Source: Trinickia dabaoshanensis
GTDB taxonomy: Bacteria > Pseudomonadota > Gammaproteobacteria > Burkholderiales > Burkholderiaceae
DNA: 64,000 nucleotides
Assembly: GCF_002879885.1 (NCBI RefSeq)
Contig: NZ_PNYA01000032.1
Location: forward strand, 1-64,000
Direction of reading: 5' to 3'
Shown here: positions 17,621 through 26,289 of the stretch, piece after piece
How positions within the stretch are numbered: position 1 is the stretch's first letter
Layout of the letters: each line of letters begins with the position of its first letter
Notes under the pieces: model-generated
The model's database searches: none
Seen by the model: the letters and a program-made list of their open reading frames with translations, nothing else
Told to the model about the DNA's origin: nothing
Program-made: the position numbers and the translations under genes

Positions 17621-18520
17621 ATGCACTACCCTGCATTGCGCCAGGACGATTCAGCCCTTGCTCCGCTTTCGCATTCGTGCGGTACCGAGCCGGCCACGGC
17701 CGGTAGAGGCCGGACGATCGAGGTCGTTTGGTGCAACGATCCGCGGCAGATGAGCCTCGCGCAACGTCACGCGCCGCGACTCGGCATCGCCACGGCGCTC
17801 GCGGCCGCCCAAGGCGCACGCGAGCGCAGCCGGATGGTCAACGGTTTGCTGCACTTGATCGGATTTTCCACTTTCGCGTACTTCGCACTCGAATTCTCCC
17901 GCGACCGCGTCGAACGCTTGTTCCTGCATGAAGCGTTCATTCCCGGTACCTATCGCGGCGACTACGTCCGCGAACGCTATCACGATGTCGACCCGAGAAC
18001 GATCGCAGCCCGGCAAGGCAGCCTGCCGCTCGTATGGGATCTGCAGCAGTTGCACGCGCAACCGCCCAGCGTAGCGCGAAGCGATGCCGCGCAAGAAGGG
18101 CTGGACGGCTTCATCAAAATGATGCGCGACGATGGGATGCGCAGCGGGCTCATGTTCGCCATGTCAATACCGGGCACGAGGATGCATGCGTTCATGAGCT
18201 TCACCGCCCAGCGTCGCACGCGCGATTGGATCACATCGACGACGCTCGAACAGGCGCTCACGGTCGGTATGTCGGTCCATACGATCGCGTCGCAGCAATT
18301 GACGTCCGCGGCCCGCGAACGCACGACCGACGGGCTCACCGCGTTCGAGCGCGAATTGCTGCTCGGCATCGCCGAAGGCGCATCGGACAAGGAGATCGGG
18401 CGCCGCCTGGACACGAGCCCCCACAACGTCGACTACCACCTTCGCAAGCTGCGCAAGCGCTTCGGCGTGGCGAACCGCACCGAGCTGACCTACCTCACGT
18501 CGAAGCTGGAGCTGATTTGA
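17621..18520 (+). CDS. LuxR-type regulator 6 (autoinducer-binding-like domain + LuxR HTH)
   Basis: A 299-aa LuxR-family regulator with GGAGG seven bases before the ATG. The binding-like domain has YVRERYHDVDPR and PLVWD: Asp70, Pro71 and Trp85 are kept while the Trp57 position is Tyr. The HTH reads ASDKEIGRRLDTSPHNVDYH. It is the last gene of the regulator cluster and converges on the dehydratase gene with 26 bases between stops. Confidence 0.9.
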   Translation: MHYPALRQDDSALAPLSHSCGTEPATAGRGRTIEVVWCNDPRQMSLAQRHAPRLGIATALAAAQGARERSRMVNGLLHLIGFSTFAYFALEFSRDRVERLFLHEAFIPGTYRGDYVRERYHDVDPRTIAARQGSLPLVWDLQQLHAQPPSVARSDAAQEGLDGFIKMMRDDGMRSGLMFAMSIPGTRMHAFMSFTAQRRTRDWITSTTLEQALTVGMSVHTIASQQLTSAARERTTDGLTAFERELLLGIAEGASDKEIGRRLDTSPHNVDYHLRKLRKRFGVANRTELTYLTSKLELI

Positions 18521-18546
18521 AGCTCACGCGAAGACGATAGACGGCC

Positions 18547-19563
18547 TTAGGCGCCGGCGAGCGTCGCCAGGCTCGCTAGGCGTTCGAGCGTCACGTTGCC
18601 GCCGCAAGCCAGTACCGCCACGCGCGCGCCCGGCGCGAAATTCAACCGGCTCTCGAATGCGGCGGCGAGCGCGACTGCGCCGCCGGGCTCGACGACGAGT
18701 TTCGCCTCTTCGAAATAACGCATGCACGCGGACGCGATCCGCCCCTCGTCGACGGTCACGATGTCGTCGACATAGCGGCGAATCAGCGGGAATGTCAGAT
18801 CGCCGAGGCATTGCACCTTGATCGCATCGGCAATGCTTGCGCTCGGCGCATCCATCGATACGCGCTGCCCGCTATGGAACGATCGGCGTGCGTCGTCTTC
18901 GAGCGCGGGCTCCACGCCGATGACGGCAACGTGCGGCGCCACTTGCTTGATCGCCGCCGCCACCCCGGCAATAAGGCCGCCCCCGCCGATCGGTACGAAC
19001 ACGGCCGCCGGCATCCGATCGGCGCATTGTTGCAGCAGCTCGAGTCCGATCGATCCCTGCCCTGCCATGACGTGCAGGTCGTCGTAGGGCGCGATGAGCG
19101 TATGGCCGCGCGATTGCGCGAGACGTTCCGCCAGCGCGCGCCGCGCATGCGAAGACGGTTCGGCCATAACGACGCGCGCGCCCCACCCCTCGGTGGCCTC
19201 GATCTTGGCCGCCGGCACACCCGGCGACATGACGATGGTGGCGCGAATACCGGCGTCGGCAGCGGCTTTGGCTACCGCTTGGGCGTGGTTACCGGTCGAA
19301 TAGGCGACCACGCCTCGTGCACGCTCGTCCGGGGTCAGCGTCGCGACGCGCCACGTCGCGCCTCGAATCTTGAACGATCCGGTGGGAAGCAGGCTCTCGG
19401 CTTTGACGACGATCGGCGAGCCCGCGGCCGTATGCCACCGGCCCACGCCGACGAGCGGAGATGGCCCCAGCTTATCGGCTAGAAAATCGGCGGCCGCGCG
19501 AATGTCGGACAGGTCCAGATTCACCGTCCCGCTTTCTCGTATCGTCAATTCTCGCTCCCGCAT
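18547..19563 (-). CDS. PLP-dependent serine/threonine dehydratase
   Basis: A 338-aa fold-type II PLP enzyme of the threonine/serine dehydratase group, deaminating L-Thr or L-Ser to a 2-oxo acid. The PLP lysine is Lys65 in SFKIRGA and the phosphate loop is PIGGGGLIAG. There is no C-terminal ACT regulatory domain, so it resembles catabolic rather than biosynthetic (IlvA) enzymes. Related enzymes act on hydroxyaspartate, so the substrate is open. The ATG at 19563 lacks a good binding site; a TTG five codons in has GGGAG ahead and may be the true start. The LysR gene is divergent and probably controls it. Confidence 0.82.
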   Translation of the reverse strand: MRERELTIRESGTVNLDLSDIRAAADFLADKLGPSPLVGVGRWHTAAGSPIVVKAESLLPTGSFKIRGATWRVATLTPDERARGVVAYSTGNHAQAVAKAAADAGIRATIVMSPGVPAAKIEATEGWGARVVMAEPSSHARRALAERLAQSRGHTLIAPYDDLHVMAGQGSIGLELLQQCADRMPAAVFVPIGGGGLIAGVAAAIKQVAPHVAVIGVEPALEDDARRSFHSGQRVSMDAPSASIADAIKVQCLGDLTFPLIRRYVDDIVTVDEGRIASACMRYFEEAKLVVEPGGAVALAAAFESRLNFAPGARVAVLACGGNVTLERLASLATLAGA

Positions 19564-19628
19564 GAAGATAAACCGATGGGAGCAGTTTGCTATTCTGCCG
19601 CTTATCGATCAAACAAATTGTGCTGAAG

Positions 19629-20612
19629 ATGAAAATCAATGTGCTCGATATCAAGCGGCTCGATTTGAATCTAGCCGTGGTGTTCGTGGCGATATGGCAA
19701 GAGCGCAGTGTGACGAAGGCGGCCGCGCGGCTCGCGCTCAGTCAAGCCGCCACGAGCGCCGCGCTTGCGCGCCTGCGCGAAGCGTGCGGCGATCCGCTGT
19801 TCGTGCGCGTGCGTGGCGGTATGACGCCCACGCCGCGCGCGCAAGCCATGGCCGATCGGCTCGAAGCCGGCATTGCCGATCTATGGGAGGTGCTCACGCA
19901 TCGGCATGCGTTCGAACCGTCGAGCGCGTCGCGCCGCTTTTCGATCGGCATGTCGGACGACTTCGAGATCGCGCTCGGGCCACCTCTCACGCGGCTCGTG
20001 CAGCGCGCCGGCGCACGGCTTTCGGTCATGTTTCGGCAAACGAATCGCCATACGGTCGAGCAGATGCTGCACGATCGCGAGATCGAATTGGCCATCGTAT
20101 CGGATACCGTCAAGCGCGCTTGGATCGCGCATGAGCCAATCGGGCAAAGCGGCTACGCGTGCGTGTTCGACAAACGCGCGGTACGTGCGCCGCTGCCGCT
20201 ATCGCTCGATGCGTATTTGGACCTTCCGCATCTGCTCGTGTCGTTTTCGGGCAGGACGGGTATCGTCGATACGGCATTGCAGGCACTCAAACGCGAGCGT
20301 CAAGTCTATGCGGCACTGACGCATTTCTCGGCTGTGCCGGCGTTCCTCGCCAAGACGCGTGCCGTCGTCACGCTGCCTTCGCATGCGGCCGCCGCGCTTA
20401 CGAGGGTGTCGAGCTTGAGCGCATGCGCGGTGCCGCTCGAGTTGGGGAGTTATCCGGTGCAAATGCTTTGGCGTCGCGAGAGCGACGGCGAAACCGCACT
20501 CGCGTGGATGAGAGAACAGGTCAAGCAGGCGTTTGCGCTTGCGTGCGAAGAAACGAAGTCGATCGCGGCGGCGCCGCGCGCCGGGAAGAGGATTCGCGAT
20601 GAGGAACGTTGA
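19629..20612 (+). CDS. LysR-family transcriptional regulator
   Basis: A 327-aa LysR-type regulator. The N-terminal winged HTH reads SVTKAAARLALSQAATSAAL, with the LARLREACGDPLFVR turn typical of the NodD/LinR-like subgroup; a periplasmic-binding-like effector domain follows. I start it at the ATG of MKINVLDIKRLDLNL. It is divergent from the dehydratase gene across 65 bases, the standard arrangement for a LysR regulator and its target. Confidence 0.9.
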   Translation: MKINVLDIKRLDLNLAVVFVAIWQERSVTKAAARLALSQAATSAALARLREACGDPLFVRVRGGMTPTPRAQAMADRLEAGIADLWEVLTHRHAFEPSSASRRFSIGMSDDFEIALGPPLTRLVQRAGARLSVMFRQTNRHTVEQMLHDREIELAIVSDTVKRAWIAHEPIGQSGYACVFDKRAVRAPLPLSLDAYLDLPHLLVSFSGRTGIVDTALQALKRERQVYAALTHFSAVPAFLAKTRAVVTLPSHAAAALTRVSSLSACAVPLELGSYPVQMLWRRESDGETALAWMREQVKQAFALACEETKSIAAAPRAGKRIRDEER

Positions 20613-20619
20613 CCGTTCG

Positions 20620-20949
20620 CTACAGAGCGGTCAGCAGCCGCCGCGTGAGCATCGACTGCAAGTCTCTGCGTGTATCGCAAATCAGATGGACGTACGCGAT
20701 CTCGCCTCGCAACTCATAAACGATCCGATTCGTGCCGCTGAGAACCTGCCGATACTGCGCTAACCCAAGCTTGCTCAGTTCCCCGGGAATGCTGCCGCTT
20801 TCGGGGTGCGACTTGATCGCCGCGATCGATTCTCTGAGCTTTCGAGATGTGGCGTGCCATGCGTGCATTCCAAAGTTTTTCACTACGTAGCCACGGAGAT
20901 TTTTGATGTCCGATTCGGCGGATTGGAGCAGGACAACGTTGATCGTCAC
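20620..20949 (-). CDS. RelE/ParE-family toxin
   Basis: A 109-aa toxin of the RelE/ParE superfamily, probably inhibiting translation or gyrase. Family features include QSAESDIKNLRGYV near the N-terminus, the central YRQVLSGTNRIVYEL and the final HLICDTRRDLQSML. It starts at a GTG that overlaps the antitoxin stop (GTGA), coupling it to the antitoxin. Which target it hits cannot be told from sequence. Confidence 0.85.
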   Translation of the reverse strand: MTINVVLLQSAESDIKNLRGYVVKNFGMHAWHATSRKLRESIAAIKSHPESGSIPGELSKLGLAQYRQVLSGTNRIVYELRGEIAYVHLICDTRRDLQSMLTRRLLTAL

Positions 20950-21218
20950 GCGTTATCTTCCCTGTCCAAGTCCGCGAAAACATCATCCGCCGAACGAAAG
21001 CGGCCTTGCTCGATCTCGCGGTTGCCTAACGTCAGAATCTTTAGTAACGCGAGTGTTTGCTCGTAGTCTTCGTACGAGCGAACGTCCATGACAACGAGCT
21101 TGGCTTCGCCGTTTTGCGTGATGAGCATCGGCTCCCGGCTTTCCGAGATTTCTTTGACGATCTCAGCCGCGTGACTTTTTAGATAGCTGATGGGCTTCAC
21201 CTGGGTCGAAAGTTTCAT
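20946..21218 (-). CDS. Phd/YefM-family antitoxin
   Basis: A 90-aa type II antitoxin with the Phd/YefM N-terminal DNA-binding fold (VKPISYLKSHAAEIVKEI; PMLITQNGEAKLVVMDVRSY). Its acidic C-terminal tail should wrap the toxin. It is first in the two-gene operon and is expected to repress it together with the toxin. Confidence 0.87.
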   Translation of the reverse strand: MKLSTQVKPISYLKSHAAEIVKEISESREPMLITQNGEAKLVVMDVRSYEDYEQTLALLKILTLGNREIEQGRFRSADDVFADLDREDNA

Positions 21219-21252
21219 GATTGCCTCGCGTCGAATCGATGAGACCGATTAT

Positions 21253-21270
21253 AGTCCGAATTCAGTCCGA
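21253..21270. promoter_or_regulatory. Direct repeat upstream of the toxin-antitoxin operon
   Basis: AGTCCGA occurs at 21253-21259 and 21264-21270, an 11-base period, just before the antitoxin start. It is a candidate autoregulatory operator; this is inference from position. Confidence 0.3.
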
Positions 21271-21396
21271 CGCAGGGCGATGATTTTCATGGCGCCCGCA
21301 ACGCTGGGGCCGCCTGCCGTAGCTACCATCGCCAAACCCACATGAACGAACAACTTGCCTAACGGCCAACCCCGCGGCAGCCGGATTGCCCTCGGT

Positions 21397-22101
21397 TCAG
21401 CCCCCATTCGCCCGCGGAGGCGCCGGAAAATGCACCCCCGCGCGCTGGGCCGCGGCCGTGATATGCGCCTCGATACTCCTGCCCGCCGCCTCGCAATCGC
21501 GCGCCTTCAATGCATCGAGAATCGCGCGATGTTCGCGATACGTCGATTGCAGTAGCTCGCTGCGATAAAACGGCAAGCGCTGGCTTTCCTGCATGATCTC
21601 GCCGCTGCTGCGCAAAATCGCTTCGATCGCACCGTTGCCGGCCATCGCGACGATGCGCATATGAAACTCGAAATCGAGGCGCGCGGCGGTATCGAGGTCG
21701 CCCTGCGCCAACGCCTCGTGCAACCGCGCCATGTTTTCCTCGAGCGATGCGATCACTTCGTCCGTCATCGCCAGCGCCGCCATGCGCGCCGCGAAACCTT
21801 CAAGCGCGTAACGCACTTGATACGTGTCGGGCAACGACGACTGCTCGGCGTAACGCCAAGCCGGCCCGGCGAGCGCACGCTCGCTTTGCACGTACACGCC
21901 CTTGCCCGCGCGTATCGTCAGCATGCCGAGCGCCTCGAGCGTGGACAGCGCCTCGCGCAGCGCAGCCCGGCTGATATCGAGTTCCTCAGAAAGCTGCCGC
22001 TGCGCCGGCAGCGCGCTGCCGACTGCATACTCGCCGCGCTCGATGCGCTCGCGGATCGTCTCGGTCGCCGCTTCCGTCACCGTCTGTGTGTTGCTTCTCA
22101 T
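21397..22101 (-). CDS. GntR-family regulator of the FadR/FCD group
   Basis: A 234-aa regulator with an N-terminal GntR winged HTH (LPAQRQLSEELDISRAALRE) and a C-terminal FCD ligand domain. The metal-binding residues are plausibly the Asp/His set in LDFEFHMRIVAMAGN and the late EHRAILDAL and EAHI. I start it at 22101 (MRSNTQTV); the longer reading extends through the divergent promoter. It is divergent from dctA and likely responds to a carboxylic acid related to that transporter's substrates. Confidence 0.88.
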   Translation of the reverse strand: MRSNTQTVTEAATETIRERIERGEYAVGSALPAQRQLSEELDISRAALREALSTLEALGMLTIRAGKGVYVQSERALAGPAWRYAEQSSLPDTYQVRYALEGFAARMAALAMTDEVIASLEENMARLHEALAQGDLDTAARLDFEFHMRIVAMAGNGAIEAILRSSGEIMQESQRLPFYRSELLQSTYREHRAILDALKARDCEAAGRSIEAHITAAAQRAGVHFPAPPRANGG

Positions 22102-22257
22102 CGTGCAGAACAATCGCCTGGTCGGACCAGCATTGTAGCGCGGCGCCACCGCGCCAGCCGCACCCAGCCGTCCGGCGCCGCCTAGCGACGGGTATACCAC
22201 TACGTTCAGCGAGCTTGACGCGACTATATCGGCTTCCTAATCTTCGCCATAAGACGT

Positions 22258-22279
22258 CCGGTCTTACCAGTTAGACCAG
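22258..22279. promoter_or_regulatory. Candidate GntR/FadR-type operator upstream of dctA
   Basis: GGTCT-8-AGACC (22260-22277) contains two overlapping TGGT-N3-AC half patterns, close to the TNGTNNNACNA rule of FadR-group regulators. It sits between the regulator gene and the GTG start of dctA. Confidence 0.4.
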
Positions 22280-22312
22280 ATGAAATCCCGCCGCCACCCT
22301 TTGGAGAAAGCC

Positions 22313-23638
22313 GTGCTTAGATTCATCAATTCGCTGTTCGGCCGCGTCATGATCGCCCTCGTGGCCGGCGTCGCGATCGGCGCGCTGTTCCCGCATTTCG
22401 CGCAGTCGCTGCGGCCGTTCGGAGACGGCTTTCTGAAATTGATCACGATGGTGATCGCGCCGATCGTGTTTTGCGTGGTGGTCAGCGGGATCGCAAGCGC
22501 GGGCAACCTGAAGAAGGTAGGCCGGGTGGGCGGCAAAGCCATCGTCTACTTCGAGGCGATGACGTCGATCGCGCTGATGATCGGCGCGGTACTCGCACTC
22601 GTACTCAAGCCCGGCGCCGGCATGAACGTCAATGTCGGCACGCTCGATGCGCAAGCACTGACGACTTACACCGAGCACGCCAAGAGCTTGAAAGACGTGG
22701 CGGCCTTTCTCTTGAAGATCATCCCCAGCACGGCCTTCGATGCGTTCGCCAGAGGCGACATCCTGCAAGTGCTCGTCTTCGCCGTGCTGTTCGGTTCGGC
22801 GCTCTCGCTGCTCGGGGAGAAAGCCAAACGCGTGAGTTCGCTGATCGACGAACTTGCGCAAGTGTTCTTCCGCATCATGGGCTTCATCATCAAGCTCGCG
22901 CCGCTCGGCGTGCTCGGCGCCATCGCCTTTACCACCGGCACTTACGGCGTCGCCTCGCTCGAACAGCTCGGCCTGCTCGTGCTCGTCTTCTATGCCAGTT
23001 GCGCCCTGTTCGTCGTGATCGTGCTCGGTGTCGTCATGCGAATCGCCGGGTTCAACGTCTTCAAGCTGATTCGCTATTTGCGCGAAGAACTCGTCATCGT
23101 GCTCGGTACGGCATCATCGGACGCGGTCCTGCCCCAAGTCATGCGCAAGCTCGAATGGATGGGCGTCAAGGATTCGACGGTGGGCCTCGTCATCCCCACC
23201 GGCTACTCGTTCAACCTCGACGGGTTCTCGATTTACCTCACGCTCGCGGTCCTGTTCATCGCTCAGGCCACCAATACGCCGCTGTCGATGCACGATCTGA
23301 TCGTCGTCGTATTGGTATCGCTCGTCACGTCCAAAGGTGCGCACGGCATCCCCGGCTCCGCGATCGTGATCTTGGCGGCCACGCTGTCGGCGATTCCGGC
23401 GATTCCCGTGCTGGGCCTCGTCTTGATCCTTCCCGTGGACTGGTTCGTCGGCATCGCCCGCGCGGTCACCAACATGATCGGCAACTGCGTCGCGACCGTG
23501 GTCGTCGCATCCTGGGAGCGCGATATCGATCGTGCCCGCGCCCACCGCGTGCTCAATCAGGACCCCGACGTGCGCTTCGTGCAGGAAGCGCACGCGCCGC
23601 AACTCGATACGCCCGCTCACGGGGCCGCCGCGATCTAA
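22313..23638 (+). CDS. dctA: C4-dicarboxylate/proton symporter DctA
   Basis: A 441-aa member of the dicarboxylate/amino acid:cation symporter family, importing succinate, fumarate and malate across the inner membrane. The signatures are KLITMVIAPIVFCVVVSGIA near the N-terminus, GTASSDAVLPQVMRKLEWMG and SFNLDGFSIYLTLAVLF. I use the GTG at 22313 because GGAGAAAG lies just upstream; an in-frame ATG at 22280 has no binding site and overlaps the putative operator. Confidence 0.92.
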   Translation: MLRFINSLFGRVMIALVAGVAIGALFPHFAQSLRPFGDGFLKLITMVIAPIVFCVVVSGIASAGNLKKVGRVGGKAIVYFEAMTSIALMIGAVLALVLKPGAGMNVNVGTLDAQALTTYTEHAKSLKDVAAFLLKIIPSTAFDAFARGDILQVLVFAVLFGSALSLLGEKAKRVSSLIDELAQVFFRIMGFIIKLAPLGVLGAIAFTTGTYGVASLEQLGLLVLVFYASCALFVVIVLGVVMRIAGFNVFKLIRYLREELVIVLGTASSDAVLPQVMRKLEWMGVKDSTVGLVIPTGYSFNLDGFSIYLTLAVLFIAQATNTPLSMHDLIVVVLVSLVTSKGAHGIPGSAIVILAATLSAIPAIPVLGLVLILPVDWFVGIARAVTNMIGNCVATVVVASWERDIDRARAHRVLNQDPDVRFVQEAHAPQLDTPAHGAAAI

Positions 23639-23702
23639 ACGCGAAAGGCTCCGCACCGTCCCTGCCCTTGTGGCTCCCACGCGGTAAGCGGACAAACCGA
23701 TA

Positions 23703-23725
23703 AAAGAGGCCCCCGCGGCCTCTTT
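23703..23725 (+). terminator. Terminator after dctA
   Basis: AAAGAGGCC and GGCCTCTTT form a 9-bp stem with a 5-base loop ending in TTT, 64 bases after the dctA stop. Confidence 0.65.
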
Positions 23726-23760
23726 CCGACACGACACTTTGGACGACTCATCAACCTGCC

Positions 23761-24777
23761 ATGGCCATCCCCACCCTCGATCCGAACGCACCCGATTTCA
23801 CGCGCCGCTCGTTGAATCTCGCCGATCCGCGCCTGGGCGCGAAAGCGCTGGCGGCCAGTGACGAATTTTTCGCCCCGAAAGAGCGCATGCTCGATCCGCA
23901 GCCGGCCGTGTTCATTCCCGGCAAATACGACGACCACGGCAAGTGGATGGACGGTTGGGAAACGCGCCGCAAGCGCACGACCGGGCAAGATTGGTGCATA
24001 GTGAAACTGGCACGCCTCGGTACGATCGAAGGCGTCGATATCGACACGAGCCACTTCACGGGCAATTTTCCGCCGGCCGCATCGATCGAAGCCTGTGCGA
24101 GCCGCGGCGAGTTCCCCGCCGACGACGCGCAGTGGCATATGCTCGTGGCACCGACCGCGTTGCAAGGCAATCAGCATCATTACATCCCCGTGCGCCACCC
24201 CGAAGCCTTCACGCACGTCCGCATCACGCTGTTTCCCGACGGCGGCGTAGCGAGGCTGCGTGTCTACGGCCGGCCCGCGTTCGAGGAAGCGCTTGCCACG
24301 TCGGAGCAAGGCGCACTCGTCGATCTTGCCGCCGCCATCAACGGCGCGCACGTCGTCACCGCGAACAATCAGCATTTCGGGCTAGCGGCCAACATGCTCA
24401 TGCCGGGCCGCGGCGCGAACATGGGCGATGGGTGGGAAACACGCCGGCGCCGGGAGCCGGGCAACGACTGGGCCATCGTCGCGCTCGCCCGGCCGGGCGT
24501 GATCCGCAAAATCGAGGTGGACACCGCGTTCTTCAAAGGCAACTACCCCGATCGCTGCTCGCTGCAAGCGGCCTACGTGACCGGTGGGACCGACGAATCG
24601 CTCGTGACGCAGGCCATGTTTTGGCCGGTTCTGCTGCCCGAGCAGCCGCTGCGGATGGACCACCAGCACCTCTACGAAAGCGAGATCGCGGCGCTCGGCG
24701 CGGTCACGCACGTGCGCTTCAATATCTTCCCGGACGGCGGCGTATCGCGCCTTCGTCTATGGGGCGAGCCCGCATAA
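23761..24777 (+). CDS. alc: Allantoicase
   Basis: A 338-aa cytosolic enzyme that hydrolyses allantoate to ureidoglycolate and urea in purine degradation. The family's two tandem beta-sandwich repeats are plain: DGWETRRKR with DWCIVKLA and [11 protein letters not shown] in the first half, and DGWETRRRR with DWAIVALA and [11 protein letters not shown] in the second. Length is normal. It forms a unit with allA ten bases downstream. Confidence 0.95.
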   Translation: MAIPTLDPNAPDFTRRSLNLADPRLGAKALAASDEFFAPKERMLDPQPAVFIPGKYDDHGKWMDGWETRRKRTTGQDWCIVKLARLGTIEGVDIDTSHFTGNFPPAASIEACASRGEFPADDAQWHMLVAPTALQGNQHHYIPVRHPEAFTHVRITLFPDGGVARLRVYGRPAFEEALATSEQGALVDLAAAINGAHVVTANNQHFGLAANMLMPGRGANMGDGWETRRRREPGNDWAIVALARPGVIRKIEVDTAFFKGNYPDRCSLQAAYVTGGTDESLVTQAMFWPVLLPEQPLRMDHQHLYESEIAALGAVTHVRFNIFPDGGVSRLRLWGEPA

Positions 24778-24787
24778 GGACGCGACG

Positions 24788-25297
24788 ATGAGCCAGGTGC
24801 TACGAATCGAACCCATCACGCGCGGCGCGTTTGCACCGTTCGGCGACGTCATTACGCTGGACGGCGCGCGCCATTTCCCGATCAACGGCGGAACGACGGA
24901 GCGCTTTCACGATCTCGCGACGATCGACGTTAGCGAAGCCGGCGGCAGAGCGCTCGTCAACGTATTTCGCGGACAACCGCGCGCGCTGCCCTTCGAGGTG
25001 ACGATGATGGAACGCCACCCGCTCGGCTCCCAGGCGTTCATCCCGCTCGCTCCCACGCGCTATCTCGTCGTGGTGGCACCGGCCGGCCCCTTCGACGAAC
25101 GGCAGTTGCGCGCCTTCGCCGTCGAAGGACGCATCGGTGTGAACTACGCGCGCGGCGTCTGGCATCACCCGCTGATCGCCCTCGATGCCGTCGCCGACTT
25201 TCTCGTCATCGATCGCGGCGGCAGCCAGCCGAACTGCGACGAGATCGAACTCGCGCGGCCGTACCGGCTCGGCGCCGGCGAGATGGCCGTGACCTGA
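24788..25297 (+). CDS. allA: Ureidoglycolate lyase
   Basis: A 169-aa cupin-like enzyme that splits ureidoglycolate into glyoxylate and urea, directly after the allantoicase step. Family features are [12 protein letters not shown], the [14 protein letters not shown] region and [16 protein letters not shown] with its paired histidines. AAGGA precedes the ATG. Together with alc it completes allantoate to glyoxylate; the urease and allantoinase genes are not in the window. Confidence 0.94.
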   Translation: MSQVLRIEPITRGAFAPFGDVITLDGARHFPINGGTTERFHDLATIDVSEAGGRALVNVFRGQPRALPFEVTMMERHPLGSQAFIPLAPTRYLVVVAPAGPFDERQLRAFAVEGRIGVNYARGVWHHPLIALDAVADFLVIDRGGSQPNCDEIELARPYRLGAGEMAVT

Positions 25298-25328
25298 ACC
25301 GCGAGCGGAATGCCGGTAAAATGGCCGG

Positions 25329-25613
25329 ATGGACAAGTGCCAGTATTGCGGAAAAATCCGCGACGAATGGGAATGCCATGGGCAAGAATGCCGCACCGCG
25401 ATCGCCAGGGCGTTGCGGCGGCATCGCTCCGGCTTGCCGATGGTGGCGAATGTTATCCGCAACGAAGTGCCCGCGGGAGCCAGCACGAGCGAGGTAATCG
25501 CCGTACTCTCTCGCCAGCGCCTCAAGGCGCGCCGCGCGAACGAGGAGCGGCGCGAGCGGCGCGAGGCGGACGGATACGAGCAGGCGCCTCAGAGCGCCCC
25601 GACGAGCCGGTAG
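25329..25613 (+). CDS. Small protein with four-cysteine zinc-binding-like motif
   Basis: A 94-aa protein of unknown function. The N-terminus carries CQYCG and CHGQEC about ten residues apart, a spacing that could bind one zinc. The rest is strongly basic and helical, with an Arg-rich stretch (QRLKARRANEERRERREA). It could be a nucleic-acid-binding protein; nothing more can be assigned. Its last 25 bases overlap the 3' end of kdpE on the opposite strand. The ribosome binding site is weak. Confidence 0.55.
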   Translation: MDKCQYCGKIRDEWECHGQECRTAIARALRRHRSGLPMVANVIRNEVPAGASTSEVIAVLSRQRLKARRANEERRERREADGYEQAPQSAPTSR

Positions 25614-26287
25614 CCGACGCCCGTTTCCGTCACGATGTGCTCGGGCTGTGCGGGATCGCGCTCGAGTTTTTGGCGCAAATGCCCCATGTAGATGCGCAAG
25701 TAGTGTGCGCTATCGACACGCGACGGCCCCCACACTTCCTGAAGTAGTTGCCGATGGGTCAACACGCGGCCCGCATGACGCGCCAGCGAGACCAGCAAGC
25801 GGTATTCGATCGGCGTCAAATGCACCGGTTCCCCGTCGCGCTGTACCGTCCGCATTTCGAAATCCACTTCGACCGAGCCGAAGCGCAGCGTCGAGGCATC
25901 GCCCGACGCGCCTCGATTGCGCCTGCGCAATTGAGCCCGAATGCGCGCGAGCAACTCGGCAACGCCGAAGGGCTTGGTCAGGTAGTCGTCCGCGCCGGCA
26001 TCGAGCGCCGCCACTTTTTCCTCTTCGCGCGTACGCGCCGACAGCACGATCACAGGGACCGACGACCAATCGCGTAACTGGCGAATGAGGTCGGCCCCGT
26101 CGATATCGGGTAAGCCCAAGTCGACGATGACCAAGTCGGGCCGCGCGCTGGCCGCGAGCGAGAGCCCTCGTCGCCCCAACTCGGCCTCGATCACGCGCAC
26201 GTTTTCCGATTCGAGCGACGCTTGCACGAAGCGGCGAATCGCTTTGTCGTCCTCGATCAGGACGACGGTAATCGTGGATTCCGACAT
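25589..26287 (-). CDS. kdpE: Response regulator KdpE
   Basis: A 232-aa OmpR-family response regulator that activates the kdp operon under potassium limitation. The receiver domain has IEDDKAIRRF, the phospho-Asp in LVIVDLGLPDIDG and Lys in DDYLTKPF; the winged-helix domain includes LTPIEYRLLVSLARHAGRVL. The start at 26287 lies two bases after the kdpD stop, and upstream in-frame sequence is kdpD shadow. It is the last gene of the operon. Confidence 0.95.
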   Translation of the reverse strand: MSESTITVVLIEDDKAIRRFVQASLESENVRVIEAELGRRGLSLAASARPDLVIVDLGLPDIDGADLIRQLRDWSSVPVIVLSARTREEEKVAALDAGADDYLTKPFGVAELLARIRAQLRRRNRGASGDASTLRFGSVEVDFEMRTVQRDGEPVHLTPIEYRLLVSLARHAGRVLTHRQLLQEVWGPSRVDSAHYLRIYMGHLRQKLERDPAQPEHIVTETGVGYRLVGAL

Positions 26288-26289
26288 GG

